A stretch of DNA of 64,000 nucleotides from Frondihabitans sp. 762G35. GTDB lineage: Bacteria > Actinomycetota > Actinomycetes > Actinomycetales > Microbacteriaceae. The position numbers and the translations under genes are program-made. The notes under the pieces were generated by a model. The model saw only the letters and a program-made list of their open reading frames with translations. It had not been told where the DNA came from and did no database searches. Below, piece after piece: positions 21,004 to 29,408 of the stretch. Each line of letters begins with the position of its first letter. The stretch's first letter is position 1. Location of the stretch: the NCBI RefSeq assembly GCF_002074055.1, contig NZ_CP014619.1:1-64000 (forward strand). The letters run 5' to 3'.

Positions 21004-22427
21004 CAGCCGACCACCGTCCTCGGTTGATTCCTGACCCCGTCGGACAACCGCAGGATGAGCGCCACGATGATCCAGTTCGACACCAGCGACGATCCTCCCG
21101 CCGCCAGGAAGGGCATCGTGAGGCCGGTCAGCGGGATCACGCGCGTGACGCCGCCCATGACCACGAAGACCTGGAGCGCGACGGCGAAGGCGAGGCCGAC
21201 CCCGAGCATCCTGCCGAAGTCGTCCTGGCCGACGAAGGCGATTCGGAACCCGCGCGACACGAGCAGCAGGTAGAGGCCGAGGATGGCCACCAGCCCGGCC
21301 AGCCCGAGCTCCTCGCCGAGCGACGCGATGATGTAGTCGCTCTGCGCCAGCGGGGTCGTCTGGGGGCTGCCCTGCCCGAGGCCGGTGCCGATCAGGCCTC
21401 CGTTGGCGAAACCGAACAGCCCGGTCACGAGCTGGTAGCTCCCGCCGTCGGCGTTGTAGGTCGACGACGCCAGCGGGTCGAGCCAGGCCTGGAAGCGCCC
21501 GTGGACGTACGAGAGGGAGAGGGCCGCGACGATCGCGCCGCCGACGAAGAGGACGAGGCCGATGATGATCCAGCTCGCCTTCCCGGTCGAGATGTAGATC
21601 ATGACGAGGAAGAGACCGAAGTAGAGCAGCGAGGTGCCGAGATCGCGCTCGAAGATCAGCACGAGCATGGCGACGGCCCAGATGACCAGGATGGGGCCGA
21701 GGTCGCGCGGACGCGGGAAGCGCATCCCGAGGATCTTCGGACCCATCAGCGAGAGGCTGTCGCGGGCCTGCACGAGATACCCGGCGAAGAACACGGCGAG
21801 CGTGATCTTCGCGATCTCTCCGGGCTGGAAGGACAGCGGACCCACGTCGATCCAGACCCGCGCGTTCAGCCCGCTGCGGCCGAGGCCGGGGACGAGCGGC
21901 AGGAGCAGCAGCACGATCGACGTGAACATGAAGATGTAGCGGTAGCGGGCGAGCACCCGGTAGTTGCGGATCACGAACAGCACCGCGATCGCGATCACCA
22001 TGGCGGCGATCGTCCAGACGATCTGTCGGACACCCGCTCCGCTCGACACCGCGACGCCCCGGGCCAGGTCGATCCGATAGATCTCGGCGATGCCCAGCCC
22101 GTTGAGGGTCAGGGCGATGGGCAGGACGAACGGATCGGCCTCCCGGGCGACGACGCGGAGGACGACGTGCGCCACGAGCGCGAGCCCGAGGATGCTGGCG
22201 CCGCCCCAGAGGACGGAGGGCTCGATCGTCCCGAGGGCGCCGAGCTGCACGAGGACCATCGCCATGGCGCAGATCCCGCAGGCGAGCACCAGGAGGGGCA
22301 GCTCGATGTTGCGGAGGCGCGCCGGCTGGCGCAGCCGGATGGTGATCGTCTGCGTCAGGGCCTGCGCTCGGGCCGAGGGGTTGCTCGGTCTGCCGATCGC
22401 CTCGGTCGCGTCAGTTGCCGGTGGCAT
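21003..22427 (-). CDS. rodA: SEDS-family peptidoglycan glycosyltransferase RodA/FtsW
   Basis: SEDS proteins polymerise lipid II into glycan strands and work with a class B PBP, here the adjacent pbpA. The 474-residue protein has about 10-12 hydrophobic segments and typical SEDS blocks: a PGEIAK-type stretch (SFQPGEIAKITLAVFFAGYL) near the middle and GLTMPFLAAGGSSLVSNW near the C-terminus. The N-terminal 35 residues are hydrophilic. Its stop overlaps the pbpA start by one base and its start overlaps pstP by 17 bases. The genomic position matches mycobacterial rodA. Confidence 0.95.
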   Translation of the reverse strand: MPPATDATEAIGRPSNPSARAQALTQTITIRLRQPARLRNIELPLLVLACGICAMAMVLVQLGALGTIEPSVLWGGASILGLALVAHVVLRVVAREADPFVLPIALTLNGLGIAEIYRIDLARGVAVSSGAGVRQIVWTIAAMVIAIAVLFVIRNYRVLARYRYIFMFTSIVLLLLPLVPGLGRSGLNARVWIDVGPLSFQPGEIAKITLAVFFAGYLVQARDSLSLMGPKILGMRFPRPRDLGPILVIWAVAMLVLIFERDLGTSLLYFGLFLVMIYISTGKASWIIIGLVLFVGGAIVAALSLSYVHGRFQAWLDPLASSTYNADGGSYQLVTGLFGFANGGLIGTGLGQGSPQTTPLAQSDYIIASLGEELGLAGLVAILGLYLLLVSRGFRIAFVGQDDFGRMLGVGLAFAVALQVFVVMGGVTRVIPLTGLTMPFLAAGGSSLVSNWIIVALILRLSDGVRNQPRTVVG

Positions 22428-23658
22428 CGCCGAGCCTCTCCACGATCGCGCGCGCCTGCTTCAGGCTGCCCGCGTTGATGGTGTCCTCGACGCTCTGCCG
22501 GTTGTAGTTGGAGAGGTCGTCGACGGTGACCTGGGTCTTCTCGTAGACGCTCGAGAGCCCGATCGGCCCGAGGGACTGCTGGACGCCCTTGTAGATGACC
22601 ACCGTGCCGTCCTGCTCGCCGACGTAGTAATGATCCTGCGTGTACCGATAGCCGGCGAAGGCCGCGGCCGCCACGAGGAGGGCTGCGACGACGAGCGCCA
22701 CCAGCCAGGTGATCCGTCGGCGCCGCGCCCGGCGGCGGTCCTCCGCGATGAGCTCCTTGAGGTACTCGTCGGACTCGGGCTCGAAGTGGCTGTCCTCCGG
22801 CGTCGTAGCGACCTTGAGGGGGTGCAGGAGGATCGTGGGGAGTCGAAGCGGACGTCGCCCCGTCTCGCCCTCGAACGTGAGGGGCACGGAGGCCGACCCG
22901 ACCGTCGTCGGCACCTCGGCGGCGGACGTGGCGCTGTCGTCCACGTCGACGACGACGACCGTGACGTTGTCGGGCGCACCGTGGTCGAGCGTCTCCTTGA
23001 CGAGGCGACGCCCCACGGCGTCGGCGTCGAGGCCGGACGCGAGGGCCTTCCGGATGCGGTCCTCCGCGAGGTAGCTGGAGAGACCGTCGGAGCAGATGAG
23101 CCAGCGGTCGCCCGGCTGCGTGCCGATGATCGCGGTGTCGATCTCGGGGGCGGCGTCGACGTCGCCGAGCACCCGCATCAGGACGGAGCGTCGCGGGTGG
23201 ACCGCCGCCTCCTCGGGCGTGATCCGGCCGGAGTCGACGAGGCGCTGGACGAACGTGTGGTCGGCCGTGATCTGGCTGAGCTCGCCGTCGCGGTAGAGGT
23301 AGATGCGCGAGTCGCCGATGTGGGCGATCGCCATGCTGTCGTCGACGCGCACCATCGCGCTGACGGTGGTGCCCATGCCGGTGAGCTCCTGGTGCTCGAA
23401 CACCGTCTCGGCCAGCAGCTGGTTGGCGGCGATCAGCGACGACTGGAGCGCGAACTCCGCGTCACCGGGCGACGGGTACGGCTTGTCGACCTCCCGGATC
23501 CTGCGGATCGCGATCGCCGAGGCGACGTCGCCGCCGGCGTGGCCACCCATGCCGTCGGCCACGACGAAGAGCTGGTTGCCCGCGTAGCCCGAGTCCTGGT
23601 TGTTGGCACGGATCTTCCCGACGTGGGACAGGGCGGCACTCTTTATCGACGACGCCAT
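22411..23658 (-). CDS. pstP: PP2C-type Ser/Thr phosphatase PstP
   Basis: PstP dephosphorylates PknA, PknB and their substrates, including FHA-domain proteins. The 415-residue protein has the PPM core with NNQDSGY, VADGMGGHAGGDVAS, GTTVSAM, HIGDSRIYLYRDG, ICSDGLSSYL and GAPDNVTVVVVDVDD. The metal-binding aspartates in these motifs are all present. A linker and a membrane span (about 302-325) follow, then a roughly 90-residue extracellular tail. Its place between fhaB and rodA is conserved. Confidence 0.96.
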   Translation of the reverse strand: MASSIKSAALSHVGKIRANNQDSGYAGNQLFVVADGMGGHAGGDVASAIAIRRIREVDKPYPSPGDAEFALQSSLIAANQLLAETVFEHQELTGMGTTVSAMVRVDDSMAIAHIGDSRIYLYRDGELSQITADHTFVQRLVDSGRITPEEAAVHPRRSVLMRVLGDVDAAPEIDTAIIGTQPGDRWLICSDGLSSYLAEDRIRKALASGLDADAVGRRLVKETLDHGAPDNVTVVVVDVDDSATSAAEVPTTVGSASVPLTFEGETGRRPLRLPTILLHPLKVATTPEDSHFEPESDEYLKELIAEDRRRARRRRITWLVALVVAALLVAAAAFAGYRYTQDHYYVGEQDGTVVIYKGVQQSLGPIGLSSVYEKTQVTVDDLSNYNRQSVEDTINAGSLKQARAIVERLGDATGN

Positions 23659-23662
23659 CCAG

Positions 23663-24205
23663 TTACCGCCGCAGCTCGAAGCTCGTCGTGCCGATGGTGA
23701 CCGTGGCGTTCAGCGGGAGCGGGGTCGGGACGGAGACGCGCTCCCCGTTCACGAACGTGCCGTTCGTCGAATCGAGATCCTGGATCACCCAGCGGCCGTT
23801 CCACAGCATGAGTCGGGCGTGGTGGGTCGAGGTGTAGTCGTCGCGGATGATCAGGTTGCTCTCGTTCGAGCGGCCGATCGTGAGCGGTCCGTCGCCGAGC
23901 GGCATCTCGAGGCCGTTCTTGGCGCCCTTCGTGATGACGAGGCGCGTGGGGGGAGCGCCGTCGCTGCCGGGGACGGGGGTTCGGGGGGCCGCGGCCTGAG
24001 GGCGCTGGACCGGTGCCGCCTGCTGGCTCTGCTGACCCTGCGGCGGGGTCGGGGGGTTCTGCTGCCCGTTCTGCTGTTCGGGGAGCCGCTTCGCCCGCTG
24101 GCCGAAGAGGTCGCTGCGGAGCGCGTAGACGATGAAGAAGATGAACAGCCAGAGGATGATGATGAAGGCGAGGCGGAGGACGAGGAGCGTCAGTTCACTG
24201 GTCAT
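23663..24205 (-). CDS. fhaB: FHA-domain protein FhaB (FipA-like)
   Basis: FhaB binds phosphothreonine marks made by PknA and PknB and links them to the division and wall machinery. The 180-residue protein has an N-terminal membrane helix (about 7-30), a Gln/Pro-rich linker and a C-terminal FHA domain with GRSNESNLIIRDDYTSTHHARL and DLDSTNGTFVNG. Its stop is 4 bases from the pstP start and its own ATG overlaps the fhaA stop by four bases. Confidence 0.94.
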   Translation of the reverse strand: MTSELTLLVLRLAFIIILWLFIFFIVYALRSDLFGQRAKRLPEQQNGQQNPPTPPQGQQSQQAAPVQRPQAAAPRTPVPGSDGAPPTRLVITKGAKNGLEMPLGDGPLTIGRSNESNLIIRDDYTSTHHARLMLWNGRWVIQDLDSTNGTFVNGERVSVPTPLPLNATVTIGTTSFELRR

Positions 24206-24948
24206 CGGATCGCACCTCCCGCTCTCCCCGGCCCGTTCCGGCGGGGGTCGCCGAGAGGGTTTTCGGACGCGTTCGAGGACGCTGCGACAGGGAGCACTCG
24301 GAACACGATACGCGTACGACCGATCTCGATCACGGAGTCGGAGCCGATCACGGCCTTCGAGAGGGGCGCTCCGTCGAGTTTCGACCCGTTGGTCGAGCCG
24401 AGGTCGGTGGCCTGGGCGCGGGTGCCGTCCCAGAGGATCTCGAAGTGCTTCCGGGACGTCCCGGTGTCCTGGACGGTGATGTCCGCCTCGCTGCCGCGAC
24501 CGATGACCGTGCGCCCCTTCGGCAGCGTGTGGCGCTTCCCGTCGACCTCGACGACGGCCGTCCAGGTGACGTCGTCCTCTCGCACGTTCGACGACTCGAT
24601 CCGCAGGATGCCCACCGAGAGTTCGTCGTCGGGGACCAGCGCGATCCGGACCGGCCCCGCGAACGAGTAGTTCTGCGCGGCGGCGTGGTTCTTGACCAGC
24701 TGGGTCAGCTCGTCGGTGAGAGCGCCGCCCATCGCGGCCATCCTCTGGTGATCCTGCGGGGAGAGGAGGACGCGGAAGTCGTTCGGCGCGAGGATCCGCT
24801 CGCGGGAGACCACGGCCGACCGGACGTCGAGCTCGTGGCGCAGCGCGCTCGTGATCTCCAGCGGCTGCACGCCCGAACGGAACGTCTTGGAGAAGGCGCC
24901 GTTGACGGCGCGCTCCAAGCGCTGTTCGAAGTTGTCGAGCAGTCCCAT
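24202..24948 (-). CDS. fhaA: FHA-domain protein FhaA
   Basis: FhaA is a phosphothreonine-binding regulator of peptidoglycan synthesis. The 248-residue protein starts MGLLDNFEQRLERAVNGAFSKTF at ATG 24948, with GGAGA upstream. It has the DUF3662 N-terminal domain (about 1-115) and a C-terminal FHA domain (GRGSEADITVQDTGTSRKHFEI and DLGSTNGSKLDG). It is shorter than mycobacterial FhaA because the low-complexity linker is brief. It is probably the first gene of the leftward operon fhaA-fhaB-pstP-rodA-pbpA-pknA-pknB. Confidence 0.95.
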   Translation of the reverse strand: MGLLDNFEQRLERAVNGAFSKTFRSGVQPLEITSALRHELDVRSAVVSRERILAPNDFRVLLSPQDHQRMAAMGGALTDELTQLVKNHAAAQNYSFAGPVRIALVPDDELSVGILRIESSNVREDDVTWTAVVEVDGKRHTLPKGRTVIGRGSEADITVQDTGTSRKHFEILWDGTRAQATDLGSTNGSKLDGAPLSKAVIGSDSVIEIGRTRIVFRVLPVAASSNASENPLGDPRRNGPGRAGGAIR

Positions 24949-25091
24949 TGAGGTCTCCACCGGTGTGGTCGGTCGGGCCGCGGTGCGGCGGGCGGGGCCG
25001 CGGTGCGGCGATTCTTTGGACGAGGTCGCAGGTTCGTCGATGCTAGCCGGTGCAAACCACACGGCCGCTGCATGCTATCGTTTTCAGGTTG

Positions 25092-25178
25092 GCGCGAGTG
25101 GCGGAATAGGCAGACGCGCACGGTTCAGGTCCGTGTGCCCGAAAGGGCGTGGGGGTTCAACTCCCCCCTCGCGCACCA
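25092..25178 (+). tRNA. tRNA-Leu (CAG), CCA encoded
   Basis: A class II tRNA with acceptor stem GCGCGAG/CTCGCGC, a long variable arm (TGCCCGAAAGGGCG), anticodon CAG at 25126-25128 in the loop TTCAGGT, and a T-arm GGGGGTTCAACTCCCCC. The 3' CCA is encoded. It marks the boundary between the conserved core on its left and accessory DNA on its right, and is a likely integration site. Confidence 0.97.
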
Positions 25179-25185
25179 GGGGTTC

Positions 25186-25227
25186 TTACCCGAAAACAGC
25201 TGGAATATTACCTGAAAGCAGCTGAAA
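25186..25227. repeat. Tandem 20-bp direct repeat next to tRNA-Leu
   Basis: TTACCCGAAAACAGCTGGAA (25186-25205) and TTACCTGAAAGCAGCTGAAA (25208-25227) match at 17 of 20 positions and are offset by 22 bp. Each contains the palindrome CAGCTG. The spacing of two helical turns and the position just past the tRNA suggest a protein-binding site, possibly integrase arm sites. Confidence 0.5.
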
Positions 25228-25263
25228 AGAAGGCCGCAGCCAATTGGCTGCGGCCTTCTTTTG
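25227..25263. terminator. Bidirectional intrinsic terminator
   Basis: A long perfect stem, AAGAAGGCCGCAGCC and GGCTGCGGCCTTCTT around AATT, is flanked by A-rich and T-rich tracts. It can end transcripts from both the tRNA (rightward) and the transposase-like gene (leftward). Confidence 0.85.
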
Positions 25264-25283
25264 TTGGAGCGGAGTTGAGGCGG

Positions 25284-27068
25284 TCAGTCGCTCAGGTCAT
25301 TGAGCTCCGTGATGAATTCCTCGTTGGTCTCGTAGCCGTCGTAGACGCCTGTCGGTTTCTTTCCTCTACCGGTGGCGGGGTCGTACCGATACGCGTTCGT
25401 CGTCTCCCGCCGACGGTCGGTCGGGTGTTTTGCCGGCTGGCCTTCTCGGTGGATGAACTGGTCCACACGGTTGAGGTTTGCGGCGCAGATGATGAGAGTG
25501 GCTAAGAGGTATTGCTTCGAGAAGCCGCGGGCACGGCGGCGCCCAGGAGTGTCGAGAGCGTGGTGGCGCTCGTCCTTTATGTAGGCGTTCACCGATTCGA
25601 TGTAGTTCCGAGCGATGGGGTAGAGCCTCAACCAGATCTTGGAGCCCCAGTAGATGTCTTGGCCGAGTTTGAGGCCGGCCGTCTTGGGGAACTGAACTGT
25701 CTGCTGCTTGCAGATGCGGTCGGGGAACTGGGGGATGTTGGTTGGGACGATGCGCATGAGGATCCGGTCGCGATTTTGTTCCGCGTCACGGGCCTTGAGC
25801 GGGCATTTGACAGTCGCGCGCGTCCCAACGGCTGGACAGGAGTACCTCGTTTCGCCATGTTCATTCGGCTTGGCTTTGCGGAGCAATTGGTATGGAGCCC
25901 GGGAGTTGACTCGGGCGGCGAACGTAGCCGCGTCGATGGTCCGCTTTTTCCCCCGGAAGTCTGACGACGCGGTGATCACGTCTTCGGGCATCGCGGGGCA
26001 GTACCAGCTGCCGTCGACCTGGATGGCGCCTTCGTGCTGGGATTGCAGACCGAGCTGTGCGTCCTGGTAGTCGGTCACGATTCCCATACCCAGGCTGCGA
26101 ACGGGGCCGGCGAGGTCCTCGGGTTTCGATGTGGCGAAGTACCCGCGATCTGCGACAACAAGGCCGTCCTTCATGTACCGGCCGAAGCGGTCCATCGCTT
26201 GTGTCAAGGCCTTGAGTCCGTTGCCAGCGGGGTCGAAGCTCGGCTTGCACTGGGAGATACCGATCACCGGTTTGCAGAAGGCCTGGTCGTGGCTCTCCTT
26301 CGTGTTGATGGTGGGCGCCACCAGGTGCAGTTCGTAGGCCCATTTGGCGATCCTTGCGTTCTTGGGGTCAGACGGCTCACGGTGTTTAGAATCGCGCCGG
26401 TACCACCCGGCGTCGTGCTCGATGCTGGCGAAGAGCCCATTCACTGATTGGCCGCGCTTGCTGTAGACGGCGAACGCAGTTGCGTCGATGGTGACGTTGC
26501 CTTCCCATCCGTCGAACACTTCGGGGCTGCTGGCCGCGGTGACGAAAAGCAGTTCGTTTGCGAGCCAGTCGAGGTTGGTCATCGCTTCCTCGCAGACTTC
26601 GGGGTCTCGTCCTGCCTCATTGGCCGCTCGGTCTTCCATGAGCATCTTCTTGTTGAGGGGTCCGGGCTTGGGGTCCTGGATTGCGACGAGGCGGGTGAAG
26701 CTCTTGTGGATGAGGGAGTACCAGGCCTGCTCGGACCTCTGTGCCGGAAGGTGGATCAGGGACCTGGACTCGTCGCTCAGTCGGTGGTGGAGCATGGCTG
26801 CCGCGGCCCGGAACGTGAGGGGGCTGCCTTCGATGGCGAGGATGAGGAAGATGATCAGGGTGGCGCTGAAGTCAAGGAGGCTTTCTCCTCCCTGGGGCCC
26901 CTTTCTCGCGCGATGCGCGAGGAGTAGGAGCCGGTCTGGGATGTCCGACTCGGTGATAACCCGGTAGGCGAGGACGACACGTTTGTCGACAACGATGTCG
27001 TTGCGGTCGAGGACCCCCTTTCCGTGTTCGGGGATGGGATTTGGGCGGGCCGGGTTGCGTTGGAACAT
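25284..27068 (-). CDS. DDE-type transposase-like protein
   Basis: A 594-residue protein with the layout of an IS4/IS1182-like DDE transposase. A helical N-terminal region (to about 170) is followed by a first Asp in VTIDATAFAVYS, a second Asp in LVVADRGYF and a Glu in YIESVNAYIKDE, in the right order for a D-D-E triad. The last 50 residues are charged. The ATG at 27068 has a strong GAAAGGAAA ribosome site. I could not find convincing terminal inverted repeats or a target duplication. It may therefore be a domesticated or decayed element, or part of a larger unit with the recombinase-like genes upstream. Confidence 0.7.
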   Translation of the reverse strand: MFQRNPARPNPIPEHGKGVLDRNDIVVDKRVVLAYRVITESDIPDRLLLLAHRARKGPQGGESLLDFSATLIIFLILAIEGSPLTFRAAAAMLHHRLSDESRSLIHLPAQRSEQAWYSLIHKSFTRLVAIQDPKPGPLNKKMLMEDRAANEAGRDPEVCEEAMTNLDWLANELLFVTAASSPEVFDGWEGNVTIDATAFAVYSKRGQSVNGLFASIEHDAGWYRRDSKHREPSDPKNARIAKWAYELHLVAPTINTKESHDQAFCKPVIGISQCKPSFDPAGNGLKALTQAMDRFGRYMKDGLVVADRGYFATSKPEDLAGPVRSLGMGIVTDYQDAQLGLQSQHEGAIQVDGSWYCPAMPEDVITASSDFRGKKRTIDAATFAARVNSRAPYQLLRKAKPNEHGETRYSCPAVGTRATVKCPLKARDAEQNRDRILMRIVPTNIPQFPDRICKQQTVQFPKTAGLKLGQDIYWGSKIWLRLYPIARNYIESVNAYIKDERHHALDTPGRRRARGFSKQYLLATLIICAANLNRVDQFIHREGQPAKHPTDRRRETTNAYRYDPATGRGKKPTGVYDGYETNEEFITELNDLSD

Positions 27069-27169
27069 GCTCAGTTTCCTTTCGTCGTGTCGCTCGGTGG
27101 TGTTCGGGTCGATCTCGAAGGGCGTACTGCTTTACTGGGCGGAGGGTGGAGCTCGGTTAGGCAGCGGCT

Positions 27170-28174
27170 TCATGGCAGCTCTCCCGTGCGAAGGACGCGA
27201 CGGACCTCGGCGTCGCTGGGTAGTGGGAGCTGTTCGACGATGGTCTGCAGCGTGCTGGCGTGCTGGATCTTGTAGGCGTCCATCACGGCGCGAAGAGCAC
27301 TGAAGTGACTGGCGCGTCGAAGGAACCAGGTGACCCGCAGCCGATTCAGCTCGGGCACGAACGAGTCGATAGGTCGAAGGGCTCGTCGCGCCGTATGCAG
27401 GAAATCGTGGATGCTTTGGTTTGAAGCCAATTGAATGAGCAGCGCGCCTGGCGACGCGGACGCGAGGACCTCCCGCACGGACGGCTCGTGGAGTTGGTCG
27501 CACCACACGGACCGGTCAGCCAAAGTCAGTAGCACGCCGGATGCTCCCCGGTCGCTGAGGTCGTCTGCTCGCACCGTCATCATGTCCGCGCCGTTGAGCC
27601 CGAAGCCCAGGCCGAGAGCGAGGATCGCGTAGGCGTTTCGCTTCACACGTCCAACACGTCGGGTCCGTGCCCACGCATGAAGCTTCGCGAGGTCGGAGAC
27701 CGTGTACGCATCACTTGGATGCGAACGGTAACTGCGGGGGGACACAACCTCCGATGACCGTTCCTCGACGATGCGGCGGATGAGGTCACTCAGGTGACCA
27801 CTCGCCAACGCGCGGCTTCGCGGCGCGAGTCGTGCGGTCATGTCCGCACTGTGGACGTATGCCTCGGCCAGTCCAAGGCTGAACAGGTCATCACTGAGGC
27901 GCAGCCCTTGCGCTGTCACGCACCAGTCGATGTAGCGGGCAGCCGCCATCATGTACTCCCGTGCTTTTCGGACGTTGTAGGGGTGCACGCTTTTCACGGA
28001 CGTGCGGACGAAAGCGGCAATGGGGACCCACGCGCGAACATCCCGGAGAGGCTCATATGTGTCGATAGCCCGACCGACCTCGTCGGCATCGGTGCTATTA
28101 GGGTCCACAGTCACCACCCGCCCCGACTGCGGGTCCAGCGGGCGGTGAGGATGAAGGGCGAGCCGAGCCACCAC
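27170..28174 (-). CDS. Tyrosine-recombinase-like protein lacking catalytic residues (1)
   Basis: A 334-residue protein that aligns by eye with the protein at 29409-30335 in two blocks. Here they read ILALGLGFGLNGADMMTVRADDL and LRVTWFLRRASHFSALRAV. These match the two catalytic boxes of tyrosine recombinases (GLR..E...L...D and HxLRHTFAT...G...). The first catalytic Arg is replaced by Asn. In the second box one Arg remains, but the His residues and the Tyr nucleophile are not present. It is probably a non-catalytic DNA-binding relative. GTG 28174 is used; GTG 28171 is equally possible. Confidence 0.5.
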   Translation of the reverse strand: MVARLALHPHRPLDPQSGRVVTVDPNSTDADEVGRAIDTYEPLRDVRAWVPIAAFVRTSVKSVHPYNVRKAREYMMAAARYIDWCVTAQGLRLSDDLFSLGLAEAYVHSADMTARLAPRSRALASGHLSDLIRRIVEERSSEVVSPRSYRSHPSDAYTVSDLAKLHAWARTRRVGRVKRNAYAILALGLGFGLNGADMMTVRADDLSDRGASGVLLTLADRSVWCDQLHEPSVREVLASASPGALLIQLASNQSIHDFLHTARRALRPIDSFVPELNRLRVTWFLRRASHFSALRAVMDAYKIQHASTLQTIVEQLPLPSDAEVRRVLRTGELP

Positions 28175-28628
28175 CCACCAGACTCACGTCCACCGATGCG
28201 CGAGGCATCGGTAAGGGCCGTCCGAACGCAAGGATTTGCGTCAACGAGGTTTTGCGAGGGCGCCGGTTGATGGGTCCCCGGCCCCAGCGTTGTGGACCGA
28301 GATCCTCGTCAGCGGAAGGCACCCGCCGCTGGCGGCTCTCGTCACGAGCACGGGTCTTTCGGTCCCCCGATGCCAGAAGAGGGAAGCGCAGAGTAAATGC
28401 CTGGATTGATGGTCCGGTCACCCGTGAAATCGAGCCGCATTCGACGCGCCTCCGCGGGCCCGACGCTTGGTGTCTGGTCATAGGCAGAACGCTAAGAACA
28501 AGCACCGAGGCATGCCTACGACACGCCGAGAACGGATCAGAAATGGCTCGCACATTGGGGCAAAAGTCAACGGAAGTGGCGCAGGTTCAGTCAGCTGACG
28601 CTGGCGACCGAGCCGAATGTGACCGGCC
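28175..28628. other. Gene-free stretch in the mobile region
   Basis: About 450 bp between the first recombinase-like gene and the small HTH gene. ORFs exist on both strands but have arginine-rich, non-protein-like compositions and no ribosome sites. I see no hairpin, repeat or RNA gene in it. Confidence 0.4.
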
Positions 28629-28889
28629 CTAGTGGCTGTAAGGCAACCGATCCGCGTTGGGTCGGTTGGGGTCGCCGTCGCGTTCTTGACGCGCTAGACG
28701 GATCCAGTGGCCGAGGGTGCCGTGTGTCATGCCGAGCCGGCGGGCGATGTCGCGGCGGCTGTATCCGGCGTCGACTTGCTTCAGGACCATCTCTCGGATG
28801 CGGCGTGCCTCGTCGTAGTTGCGCCGAATGGAGTATCGGATGTCGAGGAAGGGGTCGTCGTAGTCAATGTCGGTCATGGCAGTGTCCAT
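28629..28889 (-). CDS. Small helix-turn-helix protein
   Basis: An 86-residue protein with a clear HTH at about 45-66 (YSRRDIARRLGMTHGTLGHWIRLA), of the resolvase/transposase-HTH_23 type. The N-terminus is acidic (MTDIDYDDPFLDI). ATG 28889 is used; the in-frame ATG at 28877 (MTDID) is an alternative. It lies between the two recombinase-like genes and points the same way, so it may regulate or assist them. Confidence 0.6.
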   Translation of the reverse strand: MDTAMTDIDYDDPFLDIRYSIRRNYDEARRIREMVLKQVDAGYSRRDIARRLGMTHGTLGHWIRLARQERDGDPNRPNADRLPYSH

Positions 28890-29408
28890 CTGTTCACGTC
28901 GTCAGGTGAGCGCCCCGTATCGCCGTGACCGCGGTCATGGCATCCTGGAACGGACATCCCGAGATGGGTGTGACGACAAGCTGCGGATCTCCCGGTCACC
29001 GGGGCGCAACGAACAGCGAGGCAGTCGGCCATGAGCGGACTGCGTAGGTAGCCGACCCTCAGCAGGTCACTACCGACTGTGATGGACCGGTCGAATGCCC
29101 GAATCCGTTTGGCGACGGAAAGGGTTCTGGGAACCGGTGTTTGTGTTGCCACCGCGAGTGTATCCATCTCCAGTCTGATGCCTGCCGTTCTCGGGCGGGA
29201 GCGCATGACGTGTACTCGATGACTCGATTCGCTCACGACACGCCCTCCTTCTCCACTCCGGGACTGCCCACCGCGCTCCCAAGTAGGAGACCAGCCACCG
29301 TCTTTGCCCGTATCGTGGACATTTCTCTCTAAAACGACCACGCTGATACCTGAAAAGGGGATTCTGGTCGCGCCATGGTGACAGGCACTGCGACTGAATC
29401 GATGGAGG
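28890..29408. other. Gene-free stretch in the mobile region
   Basis: About 520 bp with no ORF that looks like protein on either strand. I see no repeat shared with its flanks and no RNA gene. It may contain regulatory or decayed sequence. Confidence 0.35.

Noticed and set aside
19618-21027. Long rightward ORF antisense to pbpA
   Set aside because: The leftward frame has all penicillin-binding motifs. The antisense frame is compositionally biased and has none.
21024-22478. Long rightward ORF antisense to rodA
   Set aside because: It is a shadow of the SEDS gene, with charged low-complexity composition and no start signal. The leftward frame encodes a well-defined membrane protein.
25284-27068. 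Complete insertion sequence with terminal inverted repeats
   Set aside because: I compared the sequences just outside both ends of the transposase-like gene and saw no convincing inverted repeats or target duplication, so only the gene is annotated.
28252-28632. 126-codon rightward ORF
   Set aside because: Arg/Ser/Thr-rich with no secondary structure pattern and no start signal.
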